Below are positions 11,301 through 22,124 of a stretch of 64,000 nt of DNA, piece by piece. How positions within the stretch are numbered: position 1 is the stretch's first letter; the number at the start of each line of letters is the position of its first letter. Location of the stretch: assembly GCA_947650365.1 (NCBI GenBank), contig OX393552.1, positions 48,810,999 to 48,874,998 on the forward strand. The letters run 5' to 3'. The notes beneath the pieces were generated by a model. The model ran no database searches, was not told the origin of the DNA, and saw nothing but the letters and a program-made list of their open reading frames with translations. Source of the DNA: Chamaelirium japonicum (Eukaryota; Streptophyta; Magnoliopsida; Liliales; Melanthiaceae). The position numbers were made by a program, and so were the translations under genes.

Positions 11301-12994
11301 GGACTCGCTAGCCATGCGGCGGTCCTAGTACGCGGTCCCACTCGATCGCATGGAGTCAAGTCCCTGCCGGAGTGGAGTTGCCTCGACTTCCGCAAGGCGA
11401 GCTCGTGGATCTAGTCATCCAACGATTGGGTCACAGGGTTCCGGCATCAGCATATGCGTGCTATGACTTCGAGTACGTGGCGGCTTTCTTTGTGGGGAGG
11501 GGCTGGAGTTTATGCCACTAGTGGTAGAGGATGGGGAGGTTGTGTATTTGGTCATCACGGAGAACGTACAGAGGATCGAGGGTTTCCAAAGTTGGGGGCA
11601 TCGTCGGTGGGACCGGACAGGAGGTTCTTGGTGGGAATAGTGAGAGGGACCAGGGAGGAGGATAAGAGGAGGCTGAAACATCTGGTGAGCGCTGTGGTGA
11701 ATGCCTTAAAGGTGGACAACTCTTAAGGGAACTCAGTATATAAGATCGACATGATCAAGCATGTGAAAAACACCTACTCAGTCCTCGATGTGACTGTCGG
11801 GAACGTTGTCACGATGGCTAAGTTGCATAATCTGATGAAGGCCGGAATCTACGGGTTGTGGCCCTTGAGGGTGAGGATGTGATTCAAGTTCATTTGCGCC
11901 ATCCAGGAGGTCTGTGCTGTGGACAGAGGCCAGGTGCGATCAATATCCCCTCCCCTATGTTTTACCTTTCCGCTTGATCAGCCTTTCAGGAATGTTATCT
12001 TATTTATGTTCAATCCCTAGGAAATTAAGCAATAGCATGACATCAAATTGTAAAGATTATTAGGTACACTTTCCTAAATTGTAATATTTTTCTACAGATA
12101 GATGCCTCAATTATATCACAAAATTGAGTTATAAAGTCCATTTTAATGTGCCAATGGTTTGAATAAATCTGATATCATATATGGCAAAGAAGCGTGATGC
12201 TCTTTTCACATCAGTGAAAAATAGGAGATTATGGAAAGGAAGGTAAAGAATTGTTCTGTGTAAGTCATTTTTACCATTTATAGCTATTGGATACTTGGCT
12301 TTGAGAAATTTGCATGAAGTTTTTCTTACAGATGATCGATTAAATTTTGAAACTGAAATTATCGATCGTCAAAGCACATTGGGAGGGAGGGGGATTCAGC
12401 TGTGACGCCCACATATGACGTCAGCGACCACCGAACGTGGCCGCCCCGCTATATATGCCCACCGCGGGCGAATATGTTAGCCACCGCTGATGAATTTTTT
12501 CTCCCTTGCCAAATGTGTTTTGCCAATTAAGGTGGCCGCACCGAAAGCACCCACTGCGTGCTCATCGGCACGGGTTTCCACTAATATATATATATAGGGG
12601 GCGGGGAGCCTGCACTCGAGGTGCAGCAACGACGCTGCACCTCTCGTTTGTATACCTCCCTAGAAGTTTTGGAATTTGATTAAATTTGGTGAGGGTGTTG
12701 TCTAGGGTAAGATGATCATCCTCACCAATTTTCATCAAATTCCAAAACTTATCGGGGGATCAAATGGTCTAAGCAAAATCTGCAGATTTTAACGGTGACC
12801 GCGGATGTCTGATTTTGCTTCGACCATTTGACCCCCCTAGAAGTTTTGAAATTTGATAAAAATTGGTGAGGATGATCATCTTACCCTAGGCAACACCCTC
12901 ACCAAATTTCATCAAATTCCAAAACTTCTAGGATGGTAAAACAATGCTTGAGGTGCAGCAACAACGCTGCACCTCAGGTCCAGGCTCCCCTTTC

Positions 12995-13046
<52 letters not shown>

Positions 13047-13437
13047 GAATATGGAGTATGGTCCTCCTGACTAGCCAACATGCTAGTCCTCCCCTATATG
13101 TAGTGCCACATGGTACTTTTTAACTAATTTCTTTTTTAATGGATGGTCAATCCACTCTACTTGGATCATGATTAAAAAAAAAACTTATAACAACCTGATC
13201 ATTGGCCGACAAATTTAACGGTAAACTGTAGCATGTAAATACCCCTTGCTGTGGTTAATCTAAACTCTAAAGATGCCACTTGGCATTTCTTTTTCTATTT
13301 TTTTATTCATAATCATTGTTAGGAAGGGTGAACCCACCTTGACCATCCCCTAACCCTGGTTAAAAATTGTCACATGGCACTTAAATTGAAGGGAGGATTA
13401 GCGTGTTGGCTAGTCGGGTGGACCATGCACCCTATTT

Positions 13438-13502
<65 letters not shown>

Positions 13503-16500
13503 GTGTGTGTGTGTTCAAACAGTTTTTTTGATTAACACATAACGGTATGAAAACGAGATTACATGTGACATCGTCGCTTACGTACGAGGGACCAATTGGG
13601 TGTGCCCATAGGAAAGTTTTGCGCACCCATTGTTCCACCACGTGTGTTGCCAATAATTGTGCCCAAGATTCAGAGCACGGGATTGTTGGCGCACAAGCAT
13701 TGATAACTTCAATCGGAGATCACATCCTCAGCTCATGAACAAAACGACCTTAACAAATCCGAACGCCTAGGTAGTTATGCCAAATAGTGAAAAATTATGG
13801 TGTAAGATCAACCCCATCAAATGACGCTAGTATCGCTTGGGTTTATAATTTTGCAAACGTCTAAACGTCCATCAAGGTTTGAGATCAATAGAAAGGGTGA
13901 ATGTGTTGAATGAGAAGAGGATTCGATCCTATGAGAGAATAGCACGTAGGTAGTGAGAGCTTGAAATAGGAACTAGAGAGAGCAGAAAGGGATTGTAATA
14001 TCCATCATGACACAATGGATTTCCGAACTGGACTAGGCTTCTTGGGGTTTCTCCTTAGAGGAGGAGTTTCCACATAAAAATCCGTGTCTCCCCTATATGC
14101 GTGATCTTTCCATTATTCTTTATCAACCTCGGTCTTTGAGATTTGTGCGTTGATCTATGGTATAAATCACCCACAATAGCCAGAATTGAGTGGATTAGAT
14201 AAAGGTTAGGATTTGATTTGCCTAGAAGTTACCGAAGGGCCATTTATAAACCTATGCCATATCATTAATCAAAACGAAAAGAAAACAAAAGGGGAAAAGA
14301 GTAACATACAAAATTTACAGAATGTATAGTCTGATTGCATGACAATGTTTCCCCCCTTCCTTTCCTTTTCTATTTCATCCACCCCTTTACTTTAAGGTGT
14401 GTTTCCCATCTTTTTAACTTAGTTTGGTGACATGAGGGATGGGTCTTATTAGCCGTTTAAACCAAGAGAAGAAATGGTTTTAAGGTTTTTATTTAGGGTG
14501 AGAGCACAATGCACATGTTTCCGATTAGTTTTCTACAGAAATTAATAAAATTTCAGATTTTTTTAATGTTACTTCTCCTCTCATTTTTCAGATTAGATTT
14601 TTTAGAAATTAATATAACTTCAGAATTTTTATGTTACTTCTTCCCTTATCATATCTTTACCTTTCAATCATAAAGCTTGGATTTGGACCCTTTGCTCGTG
14701 AATTCGAGCACTTCTTAATTTGCAGATTTTGCAAAATTGTACAAATTTGTAATTTGCATCTGCATGTGCATGTGTTTCTACTCATATATTTGTGCTTAAT
14801 GAGTTGGGGTTTTCAACACCTCGCCACATGCAGTACATATGATGATTCAAGTGACCTGTCATTATGGTACAAGTTATTTTAAGTTTGGAGCACCATTGGA
14901 TCCTAATAGGCCAAGGGTGGGATCAAATCAATATTCAATAGGCCAATTCGGGCCTTTTAATTTCATGGTGGTCTCACTTGAGAAATCTGGGACCCCTTTA
15001 TTCTCATAAAACTAGCGTCCTCCCCTCTTTTTCTCATGAAAATCCCACGTTAATGGAATATTTCTCACGAAAAACCTACCCGTGGGATTCCTCTTTCTTG
15101 GCTCTCAGTGGTTTGCCATCCTCACCTCTCTCTTCCACCGGCTCTCTTTCCTCTCATCCAGTCAGCTATCGAGTCTTATTAGTAAAGGAACCTCCCCTAT
15201 ATTTTGAGAACATTAAAAATTTATGATTTGAAAATACCTTATATTCTTGAGGGTTTCTTCTCTAATGCTTTCTCCTTATTGAATTTTTTACTCTTTTCTA
15301 TTGATTACTTTTAATTCATCTTCAACCCCCTCCATTTTTCATTCTTGAGAGGTGATCAAAATGTTCGAAGGCACTTTTCAATGAATGTTCTTCTGTTAAT
15401 TTGATCAATGAAGTGTTCCTCGAGCTATCAAAGACAACAATCACTTAATTTTGTGAGATCTTTTTATCTATTTGTCTTAGTTCATCCCTATTTCCATGAG
15501 TCCTTGATCCATACACTTTTCTTTCTCCACCTTTCAATCCAAGTCTCATTACCCTTTATTTTTGTATTTGAAATGTTTGATCCATCCATAACCATAGTTT
15601 AGGCTGTTTGAAGTCTACCTTGGCGTAGTTTGACTATTGATGCTTCCCTTTTATATGGATTCAGTTTCTGCTGTATTTTTATTGTAGCGTTTGTGCAGTA
15701 TTTTGCTGCTTGTATATGATTTTTTTTACATGGAAACGTGCTTGCTTGTAATTAACTTTTGTATAATCTCAAGAGATTGTACATTGAACTCAAGATCAAT
15801 TGCTATTTTTGAGATTGCTGCATACTTATTCGAAGTGCCTAATTTATTCCATATAGTCTTCTGGAACAGCTCTTGCGTCATCTACAAACCCTCATTGTCT
15901 GGCCCATACTGATGGATTATATGTTAATGGTTAAGGCAGATAAAATGATGCTTCAATTGGTGATATTGGATGTACTCTTTTACTTTACATCCGTTTTTTT
16001 AGAGGTCTTTACGTCAGTTTTATATGTGTGAACATGCGTAGTGAGCACTTGTTTGCGTGTGTTATGGGCAAAAGTTTGGTTGTATCAATGTTCAATGGTA
16101 TTGGACACTGGCATTCAGTTTATTATTTGATTGCGCTTGGAAACTTCTCATGAACTCCTAGTTCAGACTTCAGAGTTGTTTCATTGTATACGAGGCATTT
16201 CATGTTATTTCTGAATTATTTGGGCTCTTTTTTATCTTTTCTTTCTATATGTTGACTTTTTGTATGTTGAGATTGTTGTTTCTGTCTTGTCTTCTGCAGA
16301 TCCATTCTGCTGCAAATATATTGGATAAAAACAATCTGGTCAAGTATGACAGGAAGAGTGGGTACTTTCAGGTGACTGACCTGGGTAGAATTGCAAGTTA
16401 TTACTATATTACCCACGGGACGATATCTACCTACAATGAGTACCTGAAGCCAACAATGGGCGATATTGAGCTCTGTCGATTGTTCTCTCTCAGTGAAGAA

Positions 16501-19500
16501 TTCAAATATGTCTCAGTGAGGCAAGATGAGAAGATGGAACTGGCAAAGCTCTTGAATCGTGTGCCAATTCCTGTCAAAGAAAGTTTGGATGAGTCTAGTG
16601 CAAAGATCAATGTTCTGCTACAGGCATACATATCTCAGCTGAAGCTTGACGGGCTTTCATTGACATCCGATATGGTTTTCATCAGACAGGTTTTTTTTTC
16701 ACACTTGTGTTTCCCTTATCTATTGTTCTTAGTTTTATTATCTTCATTCGAGCATTTGTATAGACTTTACCATCTCACATTCTAGATTTGACTTGTCTTT
16801 TGGTCGTCTTTGGCAGAGTGCAGGGCGTCTTTTACGAGCTCTTTTTGAGATTGTATTAAAAAGGGGATGGGCACAATTAGCTGAAAAGGCTTTGAATCTG
16901 TGCAAGATGGTTGATAAGCGCATGTGGAGTGTTCAGACTCCATTGCGCCAGTTCAACGGTATACCAAATGAAATTTTAATGAAACTGGAGAAGAAGGATT
17001 TGGCCTGGGAAAGGTTTTATGACCTGTCCTCTCAGGAGATTGGAGAGCTTATTCGTTATCCAAAGATGGGAAGGCAACTTAACAAGTGTATACACCAGTT
17101 GCCGAAGCTTAACCTTGCAGCACGTGTTCAACCGATTACTCGTACTATTTTGGGTTTTGAGCTGACAATAACACCGGATTTCCAATGGGATGATAAAATC
17201 CATGGATATGTAGAGCCTTTTTGGGTTATTGTCGAGGACAATGACGGCGAGTATATCCTTCATCACGAGTATTTCATGCTTAAGAAGCAGTATATTGATG
17301 AAGATCACACACTGAATTTTACCGTGCCCATTTATGAACCACTGCCGCCACAATACTTCATTCGTTTGGTATCTGATAAGTGGCTTGGGTCTGAGACTGT
17401 TTTACCCGTGTGTTTTAGACATTTGGTTTTACCAGAGAAATATCCTCCACCAACTGAACTGCTGGATTTGCAACCTTTGCCAGTGACCGCATTGAGAAAT
17501 CCCTCGTACGAGTCTCTTTATGATACATTCAAGCATTTCAATCCCATTCAAACACAAGTGTTCACGGTCTTATACAACTCGGATGACAACGTCTTGGTTG
17601 CAGCTCCAACAGGTAGTGGAAAGACCATATGTGCAGAGTTTGCCTTGTTGCGGAATCATCAAAAAGGAACAGAAAGCATCATGCGTGCTGTGTATATTGC
17701 TCCCATTGAAGCTCTTGCAAAGGAAAGGTACCGTGAGTGGGAGGAAAAGTTTGGAAAGCGCCTAGGCATCCGTGTTGTGGAATTAACAGGTGAAACTGCA
17801 ACCGATTTAAAATTGCTTGAGAAAGGACAACTTATAATCAGCACTCCTGAGAAATGGGATGCTCTCTCCCGTAGATGGAAACAGCGCAAGCATATTCAGC
17901 AGGTCAGTCTTTTCATTGTCGACGAGCTTCATTTGATTGGGGGACAAATGGGTCCCATTTTGGAGGTGATAGTCTCACGAATGAGGCGTATCGCAAGTCA
18001 AATCGACAGCAATATACGTATAGTAGCGCTTTCAGCGTCACTTGCAAATGCCAAGGACCTCGGTGAATGGATAGGTGCCACTTCTCATGGCCTTTTTAAT
18101 TTTCCTCCCGGTGTGCGCCCTGTGCCTTTGGAGATTCACATCCAGGGTGTGGATATATCAAATTTTGAAGCAAGGATGCAGGCGATGACAAAACCAACTT
18201 ACACTGCAATTGTCCAACATGCAAAAAACGGAAAGCCCGCCCTGGTATACGTTCCCACAAGGAAACATGCAAGGCTGACCGCACTGGACTTGTGTACTTA
18301 TTCTAGTGCGGAGAGTGGGGAAAAACCTTTATTCCTTCTCTGGTCAACGGAAGACATGGAGCCATTTGTTTTCAAAATCAAGGACGACACCTTGAAAAGG
18401 ACGCTCCCTCTGGGTGTTGGCTATATACATGAAGGGCTTTGTGATCTTGACCAGGAAATTGTTGTGCAATTGTTTCTTGTTGGAAGAATCCAGGTGTGTG
18501 TCGCAAGCAGCTCTATGTGCTGGGGAATTTCATTGCCTGCTCACTTGGTGGTGGTTATGGGTACCCAATATTATGATGGGCGAGAGAATGCCCATACTGA
18601 CTATCCAATCACTGATCTGCTTCAAATGATGGGGCATGCCAGTAGACCACTTAAAGATAACTCTGGGAAATGTGTCATCCTATGCCATGCTCCTCGCAAG
18701 GAATACTACAAAAAGTTCTTATACGAAGCCTTTCCTGTTGAGAGCAATCTGCATCACTTTCTACATGACCATTTGAATGCTGAAATTGTTGTTGGAGTTA
18801 TCGAGAATAAGCAAGATGCCGTTGATTATCTTACTTGGACATTCATGTACCGCAGGCTTACTAAGAATCCAAATTACTACAATCTCCAGGGTGTTAGCCA
18901 TAGGCATCTTTCAGATCACCTTTCTGAGATAGTAGAGAATGCATTGAGTGATTTGGAATCAAGCAAGTGTGTCGCTATAGAAGAGGACATGTACCTTAAA
19001 GCTAACAACCCTGGTTTGATTGCTTCGTACTACTACATCAGTTACACTACAATAGAGCGGTTCAGCTCATTTTTGACTCCAAAAACTAAGATGAAGGGCC
19101 TTCTAGAAAATTTGGCATCTGCATCAGAGTATGCACAGCTTCCAATTCGACCAGGCGAAGAGGAGTTGATAAGAAAACTGATTAATCATCAGAGGTTTTC
19201 CTTTGAAAATCCTAAGAGTACAGATCCCCATGTGAAGGCAAATGCATTGTTACAAGCTCACTTTTCTAGGCACACGGTTGTTGGAAACCTAGCGGCAGAC
19301 CAGCGTGAGGTGCTTCTTTCTGCACATAGATTGATTCAAGCAATGGTTGATGTTATCTCTAGTAATGGATGGCTTAGCCTTGCTCTTTCTGCAATGGAGT
19401 TGAGTCAAATGGTGACACAGGGCATGTGGGAGCGTGATTCCATGCTTCTACAACTTCCGCACTTCACCAAGGAGTTAGCAAAGAGATGCCAAGAAACCCA

Positions 19501-20002
19501 AGGAAAAAATATCGAGACGGTTTTTGATTTAGTGGACATGGAAGATGATGAAAGGCGTGATCTGTTGCAGATGTCAGATTCTCAATTGCTTGAAATTGCT
19601 CGATTCTGCAACCGGTTCCCTAACATTGATATGACATATGAGGTGCTGGATGGTGATGATATAGGGCCCGGAGAAAATGTTACATTGCAGGTTACTCTTG
19701 AGCGTGATCTTGAGGGGCGGTCTGAGGTAGGACCGGTTGATGCCCCCAGATATCCCAAAGCCAAAGAAGAAGGGTGGTGGTTAGTGGTTGGAGATAGTAG
19801 CAATCAGTTACTTGCCATAAAAAGGGTAGCTTTGCAACGGAAATCAAAAGTCAAGCTTGTTTTTACTGCCCCCTCAGAAGCTGGAAAGAAGTCATATACT
19901 ATTTACTTCATGTGTGATTCCTATCTGGGGTGTGACCAGGAGTATCCTTTTACTATTGATGTCAGAGAAGCTGGCGAAGGAGATGGAGCTAAAAGCGACT
20001 AA
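4675..20002 (+). CDS. BRR2: U5 snRNP 200-kDa helicase BRR2 (DExH12), four coding exons
   Basis: This is the Ski2-like spliceosomal helicase that unwinds U4/U6 snRNA to activate the spliceosome. It is a core U5 snRNP subunit in the nucleus, held by PRP8 and SNU114. The coding sequence joins 4675-5397, 5506-7755, 16300-16689 and 16817-20002 (6549 nt, 2182 aa, close to the usual length of about 2170). All three introns are GT-AG and phase 0. The order of parts is an acidic/basic N-terminal region, helicase cassette 1 with its Sec63 unit, then cassette 2 with its Sec63 unit. Cassette 1 has APTGAGKT (539-546), DEIH (650-653), SAT (687-689) and QMLGRAGRP (886-894). Cassette 2 has APTGSGKT (1384-1391), DELH (1490-1493), SAS (1527-1529) and QMMGHASRP (1724-1732). 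That matches the family pattern of an active first and degenerate second cassette. The start ATG sits in a good context (GCCATGG). The reading frame is open throughout, so the gene looks functional despite the 8.5-kb second intron. Confidence 0.97.
5398..5505 (+). other. BRR2 intron 1
   Basis: A 108-bp GT-AG intron, T-rich before the acceptor, splitting the acidic linker between codons 241 and 242. Confidence 0.9.
5506..7755 (+). CDS. BRR2: BRR2 coding exon 2 (residues 242-991)
   Basis: This exon carries the end of the N-terminal domain, the PWI-like region, the two RecA domains of cassette 1 and the start of its winged-helix region. All helicase motifs read as intact. It starts after TTTATCAG at 5505 and ends at CTA|GTAAGT at 7755. 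The open frame extends a few codons into both introns; those codons are not part of the protein. Confidence 0.95.
7844..8114. repeat. Hairpin element, family F copy 1
   Basis: Two arms (about 7844-7960 and 8000-8114) are inverted copies of each other. Each arm is itself an inverted repeat built on CTAGAGGTTTTAGAATTTGATGA-like words, so the whole would fold as a cloverleaf of hairpins. The same family occurs at 12597-12996 and 35161-35517. Here the left flank is an (AC)n run (about 7788-7805) rather than (TA)n. No open frame and no clear target duplication are seen. Confidence 0.75.
8238..8894. mobile_element. Non-autonomous hAT element (657 bp)
   Basis: The 25-bp terminal inverted repeats are identical: both ends start TAGGGCTGCAACTTGGGCGG. 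The flanking octamers ACTCTTGT (8230-8237) and GCTCTCGT (8895-8902) match at 6 of 8 positions, fitting an aged 8-bp hAT target duplication. The interior has many GGGTT/AACCC words and a short run of TTCGGG units at 8697-8731. No transposase can be read. Confidence 0.85.
9539..10135. mobile_element. GGGCC-rich MITE inserted in the LTR
   Basis: The element is flanked by identical 13-bp direct repeats ATGCATGATTAGA at 9526-9538 and 10136-10148. Its ends are imperfect inverted repeats: TTGTCAAT...TGGGCTGG on the left, and the complement of CCAGCCCAATTGACAA on the right. The interior has GGCCCGA/TCGGGCC words. A 13-bp duplication is longer than the usual 8 bp for hAT, so either part of the match is chance or the class differs. 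Confidence 0.6.
10691..11436 (+). repeat. Direct duplication of ~225 bp inside the retroelement
   Basis: The segment 10691-10918 is repeated at 11212-11436 with many substitutions. Shared words include CCTCCCACGGAGAATCCTCC and GAGCTCGTGGATCTAGTC. A gag-like piece lies between the copies. A smaller perfect tandem duplication of about 43 bp lies just upstream, within 10597-10685. Confidence 0.7.
12597..12996. repeat. Hairpin element, family F copy 2, between (TA)n arrays
   Basis: The terminal inverted repeats run GGGGAGCCTG...GAGGTGCAGC, with a smaller GAGGTGCAGC...GCTGCACCTC hairpin inside each end. The core has four copies, in alternating orientation, of a CTAGAAGTTTTGGAATTTGAT-like word. 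It is related to 7844-8114 and 35161-35517. The left flank is (TA)n from about 12583 and the right flank is (TA)n at 12997-13044. Confidence 0.8.
12997..13044. repeat. (TA)n microsatellite
   Basis: A perfect AT/TA dinucleotide run sits exactly between two different inverted-repeat elements. Confidence 0.95.
13045..13440. mobile_element. Inverted-repeat element between (TA)n arrays
   Basis: The ends are imperfect inverted repeats of about 46 bp. Left: GGTCCTCCTGACTAGCCAAC. Right, reversed: GGTCCACCCGACTAGCCAAC. The flanks on both sides are pure (TA)n, so no separate target duplication can be told. There is no open frame. It is not the same family as the element to its left. Confidence 0.75.
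13441..13499. repeat. (TA)n microsatellite
   Basis: A perfect AT/TA run of nearly 60 bp follows the right end of the 13045-13440 element, then a short (GT)n. Confidence 0.95.
16300..16689 (+). CDS. BRR2: BRR2 coding exon 3 (residues 992-1121)
   Basis: This exon encodes the end of the winged-helix region and the start of the first Sec63 unit. It reads [20 protein letters not shown] at the start and SDMVFIRQ at the end. The donor is CAG|GTTTTT. Intron 3 is 16690-16816 (127 bp). Confidence 0.95.
16690..16816 (+). other. BRR2 intron 3
   Basis: A 127-bp GT-AG intron, pyrimidine-rich, with acceptor CTTTGGCAG at 16816. Confidence 0.93.
16817..20002 (+). CDS. BRR2: BRR2 coding exon 4 (residues 1122-2182, stop TAA)
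   Basis: This exon encodes most of the first Sec63 unit (to about residue 1290), all of helicase cassette 2 and the second Sec63 unit (about 1860-2170). Motif VI of cassette 2 has His at residue 1728 where cassette 1 has Arg (890), and motif III reads SAS instead of SAT. Cassette 2 of BRR2 is known as a regulatory ATP-binding unit rather than an active unwinding motor, so these changes are expected. Codon use is neutral in GC, in contrast to exon 1. Confidence 0.96.
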   Translation, partial: SAGRLLRALFEIVLKRGWAQLAEKALNLCKMVDKRMWSVQTPLRQFNGIPNEILMKLEKKDLAWERFYDLSSQEIGELIRYPKMGRQLNKCIHQLPKLNLAARVQPITRTILGFELTITPDFQWDDKIHGYVEPFWVIVEDNDGEYILHHEYFMLKKQYIDEDHTLNFTVPIYEPLPPQYFIRLVSDKWLGSETVLPVCFRHLVLPEKYPPPTELLDLQPLPVTALRNPSYESLYDTFKHFNPIQTQVFTVLYNSDDNVLVAAPTGSGKTICAEFALLRNHQKGTESIMRAVYIAPIEALAKERYREWEEKFGKRLGIRVVELTGETATDLKLLEKGQLIISTPEKWDALSRRWKQRKHIQQVSLFIVDELHLIGGQMGPILEVIVSRMRRIASQIDSNIRIVALSASLANAKDLGEWIGATSHGLFNFPPGVRPVPLEIHIQGVDISNFEARMQAMTKPTYTAIVQHAKNGKPALVYVPTRKHARLTALDLCTYSSAESGEKPLFLLWSTEDMEPFVFKIKDDTLKRTLPLGVGYIHEGLCDLDQEIVVQLFLVGRIQVCVASSSMCWGISLPAHLVVVMGTQYYDGRENAHTDYPITDLLQMMGHASRPLKDNSGKCVILCHAPRKEYYKKFLYEAFPVESNLHHFLHDHLNAEIVVGVIENKQDAVDYLTWTFMYRRLTKNPNYYNLQGVSHRHLSDHLSEIVENALSDLESSKCVAIEEDMYLKANNPGLIASYYYISYTTIERFSSFLTPKTKMKGLLENLASASEYAQLPIRPGEEELIRKLINHQRFSFENPKSTDPHVKANALLQAHFSRHTVVGNLAADQREVLLSAHRLIQAMVDVISSNGWLSLALSAMELSQMVTQGMWERDSMLLQLPHFTKELAKRCQETQGKNIETVFDLVDMEDDERRDLLQMSDSQLLEIARFCNRFPNIDMTYEVLDGDDIGPGENVTLQVTLERDLEGRSEVGPVDAPRYPKAKEEGWWLVVGDSSNQLLAIKRVALQRKSKVKLVFTAPSEAGKKSYTIYFMCDSYLGCDQEYPFTIDVREAGEGDGAKSD

Positions 20003-20225
20003 CACATTTCCGCGGGCAGCAGCACATCTTTGGATCTCTGCAGTATCAAAGATGTCTGGTAACTGGCTAAATTTGTGGTAAAGTTTCTTTTATTTCTGTT
20101 AATGCTCCTACATGCTCAGTTTTCTACTACTTTGTGGACATTGGCAAGTATATGAATGCCCATGTTATTGTTGTTTTAATGCTCTATGACCGTGTCACTT
20201 GTAATTTAATAAATGTATTCCTTCT
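20003..20225 (+). terminator. BRR2 3' UTR with AATAAA signal
   Basis: T-rich sequence follows the stop codon, with a canonical AATAAA at 20208-20213. The cleavage site is probably 10-30 bp beyond; it cannot be fixed by reading. Confidence 0.5.
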
Positions 20226-22120
20226 ACATCTTATCTGAACCTTACTAGAGATATTTGATAATATCAGTGTTGATGGCATGGATCATTTCTTGATATGATC
20301 TCGATGCTTCTGTATGTTTATAGACTTGCACATGGGTTGCGGAACTCGAAACATTTTTAGTGTTATTGCTACTACGATGTTTGGGTATGTGCATGTCGGT
20401 TGGTTCTATGCCTTGTAAGCTCTGTTACAAAAAAACTCTGATTTTTTAAAAAAGTCACAATTAAAACATGTCTTATTCAGTAAACATTCGCTACACAACT
20501 CTTTCTTGATTTTTTGAAAAAATCACGATTTTGTGAAAAAAAAACTCGATTTATACGTTTTAATCCCGATTAATTGCGTTTTAATCCTATCAGGTACTGC
20601 TCAAAAAAGCCTATTGGAACATCTATATATAAATATATTTTAAAATTCTATTGTTTGTTTCTCGACTTTTTTCCGACCTCTCCCAAAGTCTATTTTTTCA
20701 ACTATTCTTGTAAGAATGAGATTGACTTTTATTTTCAAGGAGAATATATGTTTTCTTTTTCTTTAACATTTTTTATTGTTTTAATGTATAACCTATGATC
20801 TTCTTGAATGAATGGAGATTAGTCTTCCACTCAAAAGGACGTGCAGACATCCTAAACTTAGTTATGCAGTGCATTAAGACTTTTTGACCCATTAAGTGAA
20901 TATTCATTCGAGGGAAGTTGATTCTTGATTGATAAGTCCAATTTGCATGAAGGTTTGAGAATTTAAGTTCGGGTTCGAACTGGGCAAAGAACAAACCGGT
21001 TCGGGTTCGGATTCAGCCAAAAAATTTAAAAAGCAATAAAACACACCAGAAATTAGGGTACCCTTTGCCTGACTCAAGCCTGAACCAATTGTTTCAGATC
21101 CAAGTTCTATGATACATGAATTATGAAATAACTAGTAACGATAGTAACTGCATATATATCTGTCTGGATTTTATTGATGAAAGCAGGTGATTTCGACTCA
21201 ATCTTTAGGAATGATGGTCCGATAATAAGTTTTCCTTGAGAGCAAGGGAAACATGGTGATGGTTGGCTAAGGGATGGTCACAAGAATTTTGTACAATCTT
21301 TTTTTATCATCATTGTCCCAGGGTGTCGTAAGCGATGATCATGCCAAAGGTTAAAATCATTTGGTCATGGAGCTTTTTGCTCAGTATGGGCCATTTATTT
21401 GCAATGAACTGCTGGCTCAAAATTGCATGAGACTTGACAACCCCAATATGAGTGAAGTATATTCCTAAGGATAAACTGGAGAATTTTTCTAGTATGAACT
21501 TCTGGCTCCTAACACTAGAGGTTAGACAGAGATATTCATGGTTCATTTCGTTCTGTGTTTGTATGTGATACTCATTAGCCCTAATGTCTTTGAAACATAG
21601 TAAGTTTCATTAGTCCTAATGTCTTAGAAACTTAGTAAGTTTCTCTTAGAGTTGATAGAATATATGACGGTCTGTATAAAAATGTGGGTTCTATTAGGCA
21701 ACTCTAGATGTGCTCTTTCAGAGCCTTCAATTATCTTAGCGGGGCTAGCTATGGTAGATATTTGGTTTGAGTCAAAAGTAATATTGGAAAAAGTAGTTCT
21801 GGTCCCTAAGAATCGTATGAGTTGTTGCTTGTCTATTAAACAAATGTTATCCTTATTCATGTCTTCCTTTGCTCCCATATCCTGGAAAAATATATATTAC
21901 CAAATATGAGATTTCTCTAAATTAGATAGAGAAAATGGAGATAAATTCTATTAATAATGAGGAGGATCTAACATATCAATCTAACAAAGACAGTATCAAC
22001 TCTAGGGAATGAAAATATCAACTATAAATAGGTGGTGACAATATCATAAAGAACTACGTCTACGTAAGATCTCCTGTCTCCTCCTTGTCATCTCTGTAAA
22101 AGTCTGAAACCGTCAGCTAA
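20226..22120. other. AT-rich intergenic sequence
   Basis: No gene is recognised. A near-perfect tandem duplication of about 37 bp (unit CATTAGYCCTAATGTCTTWGAAAC) lies at about 21571-21645. The stretch 21930-22090, just beyond the copia gag remnant in its direction of reading, may hold remains of that element's LTR, but no inverted TG...CA ends can be assigned. Confidence 0.4.
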
Positions 22121-22124
22121 GTTC

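Larger units (their letters stand above)
8976..11953 (+). mobile_element. LTR-retrotransposon fragment (Ty3-gypsy-like), split by a MITE
   Basis: A plus-strand LTR-like region has a TATA motif at 10255-10264, the plant gypsy-type words TTTGAGCGTCGGAGG after 10340, and an LTR end near 10472. The primer-binding region begins at 10473 (TGACGCCGTTTGTGGGATTC). Downstream is a decayed gag-like region; one frame at 10801-11103 includes [21 protein letters not shown], similar in style to gypsy gag starts. No protease, reverse transcriptase or 3' LTR is found, so the element is truncated. The left boundary is uncertain. A MITE sits inside the LTR at 9539-10135. Confidence 0.6.
7756..16299 (+). other. 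BRR2 intron 2, 8.5 kb, filled with transposons
   Basis: The donor is GTAAGT (7756) and the acceptor is TTCTGCAG (16299). The flanking protein reads ...EERRADL | [11 protein letters not shown]... without interruption, so the splice is confident. The intron contains a hairpin element, a hAT element, an LTR-retroelement fragment split by a MITE, and two further hairpin elements in (TA)n arrays. From about 13500 to 16299 I see only AT-rich sequence with no recognisable element or gene. The intron must be spliced accurately for the helicase to be made. Confidence 0.93.
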
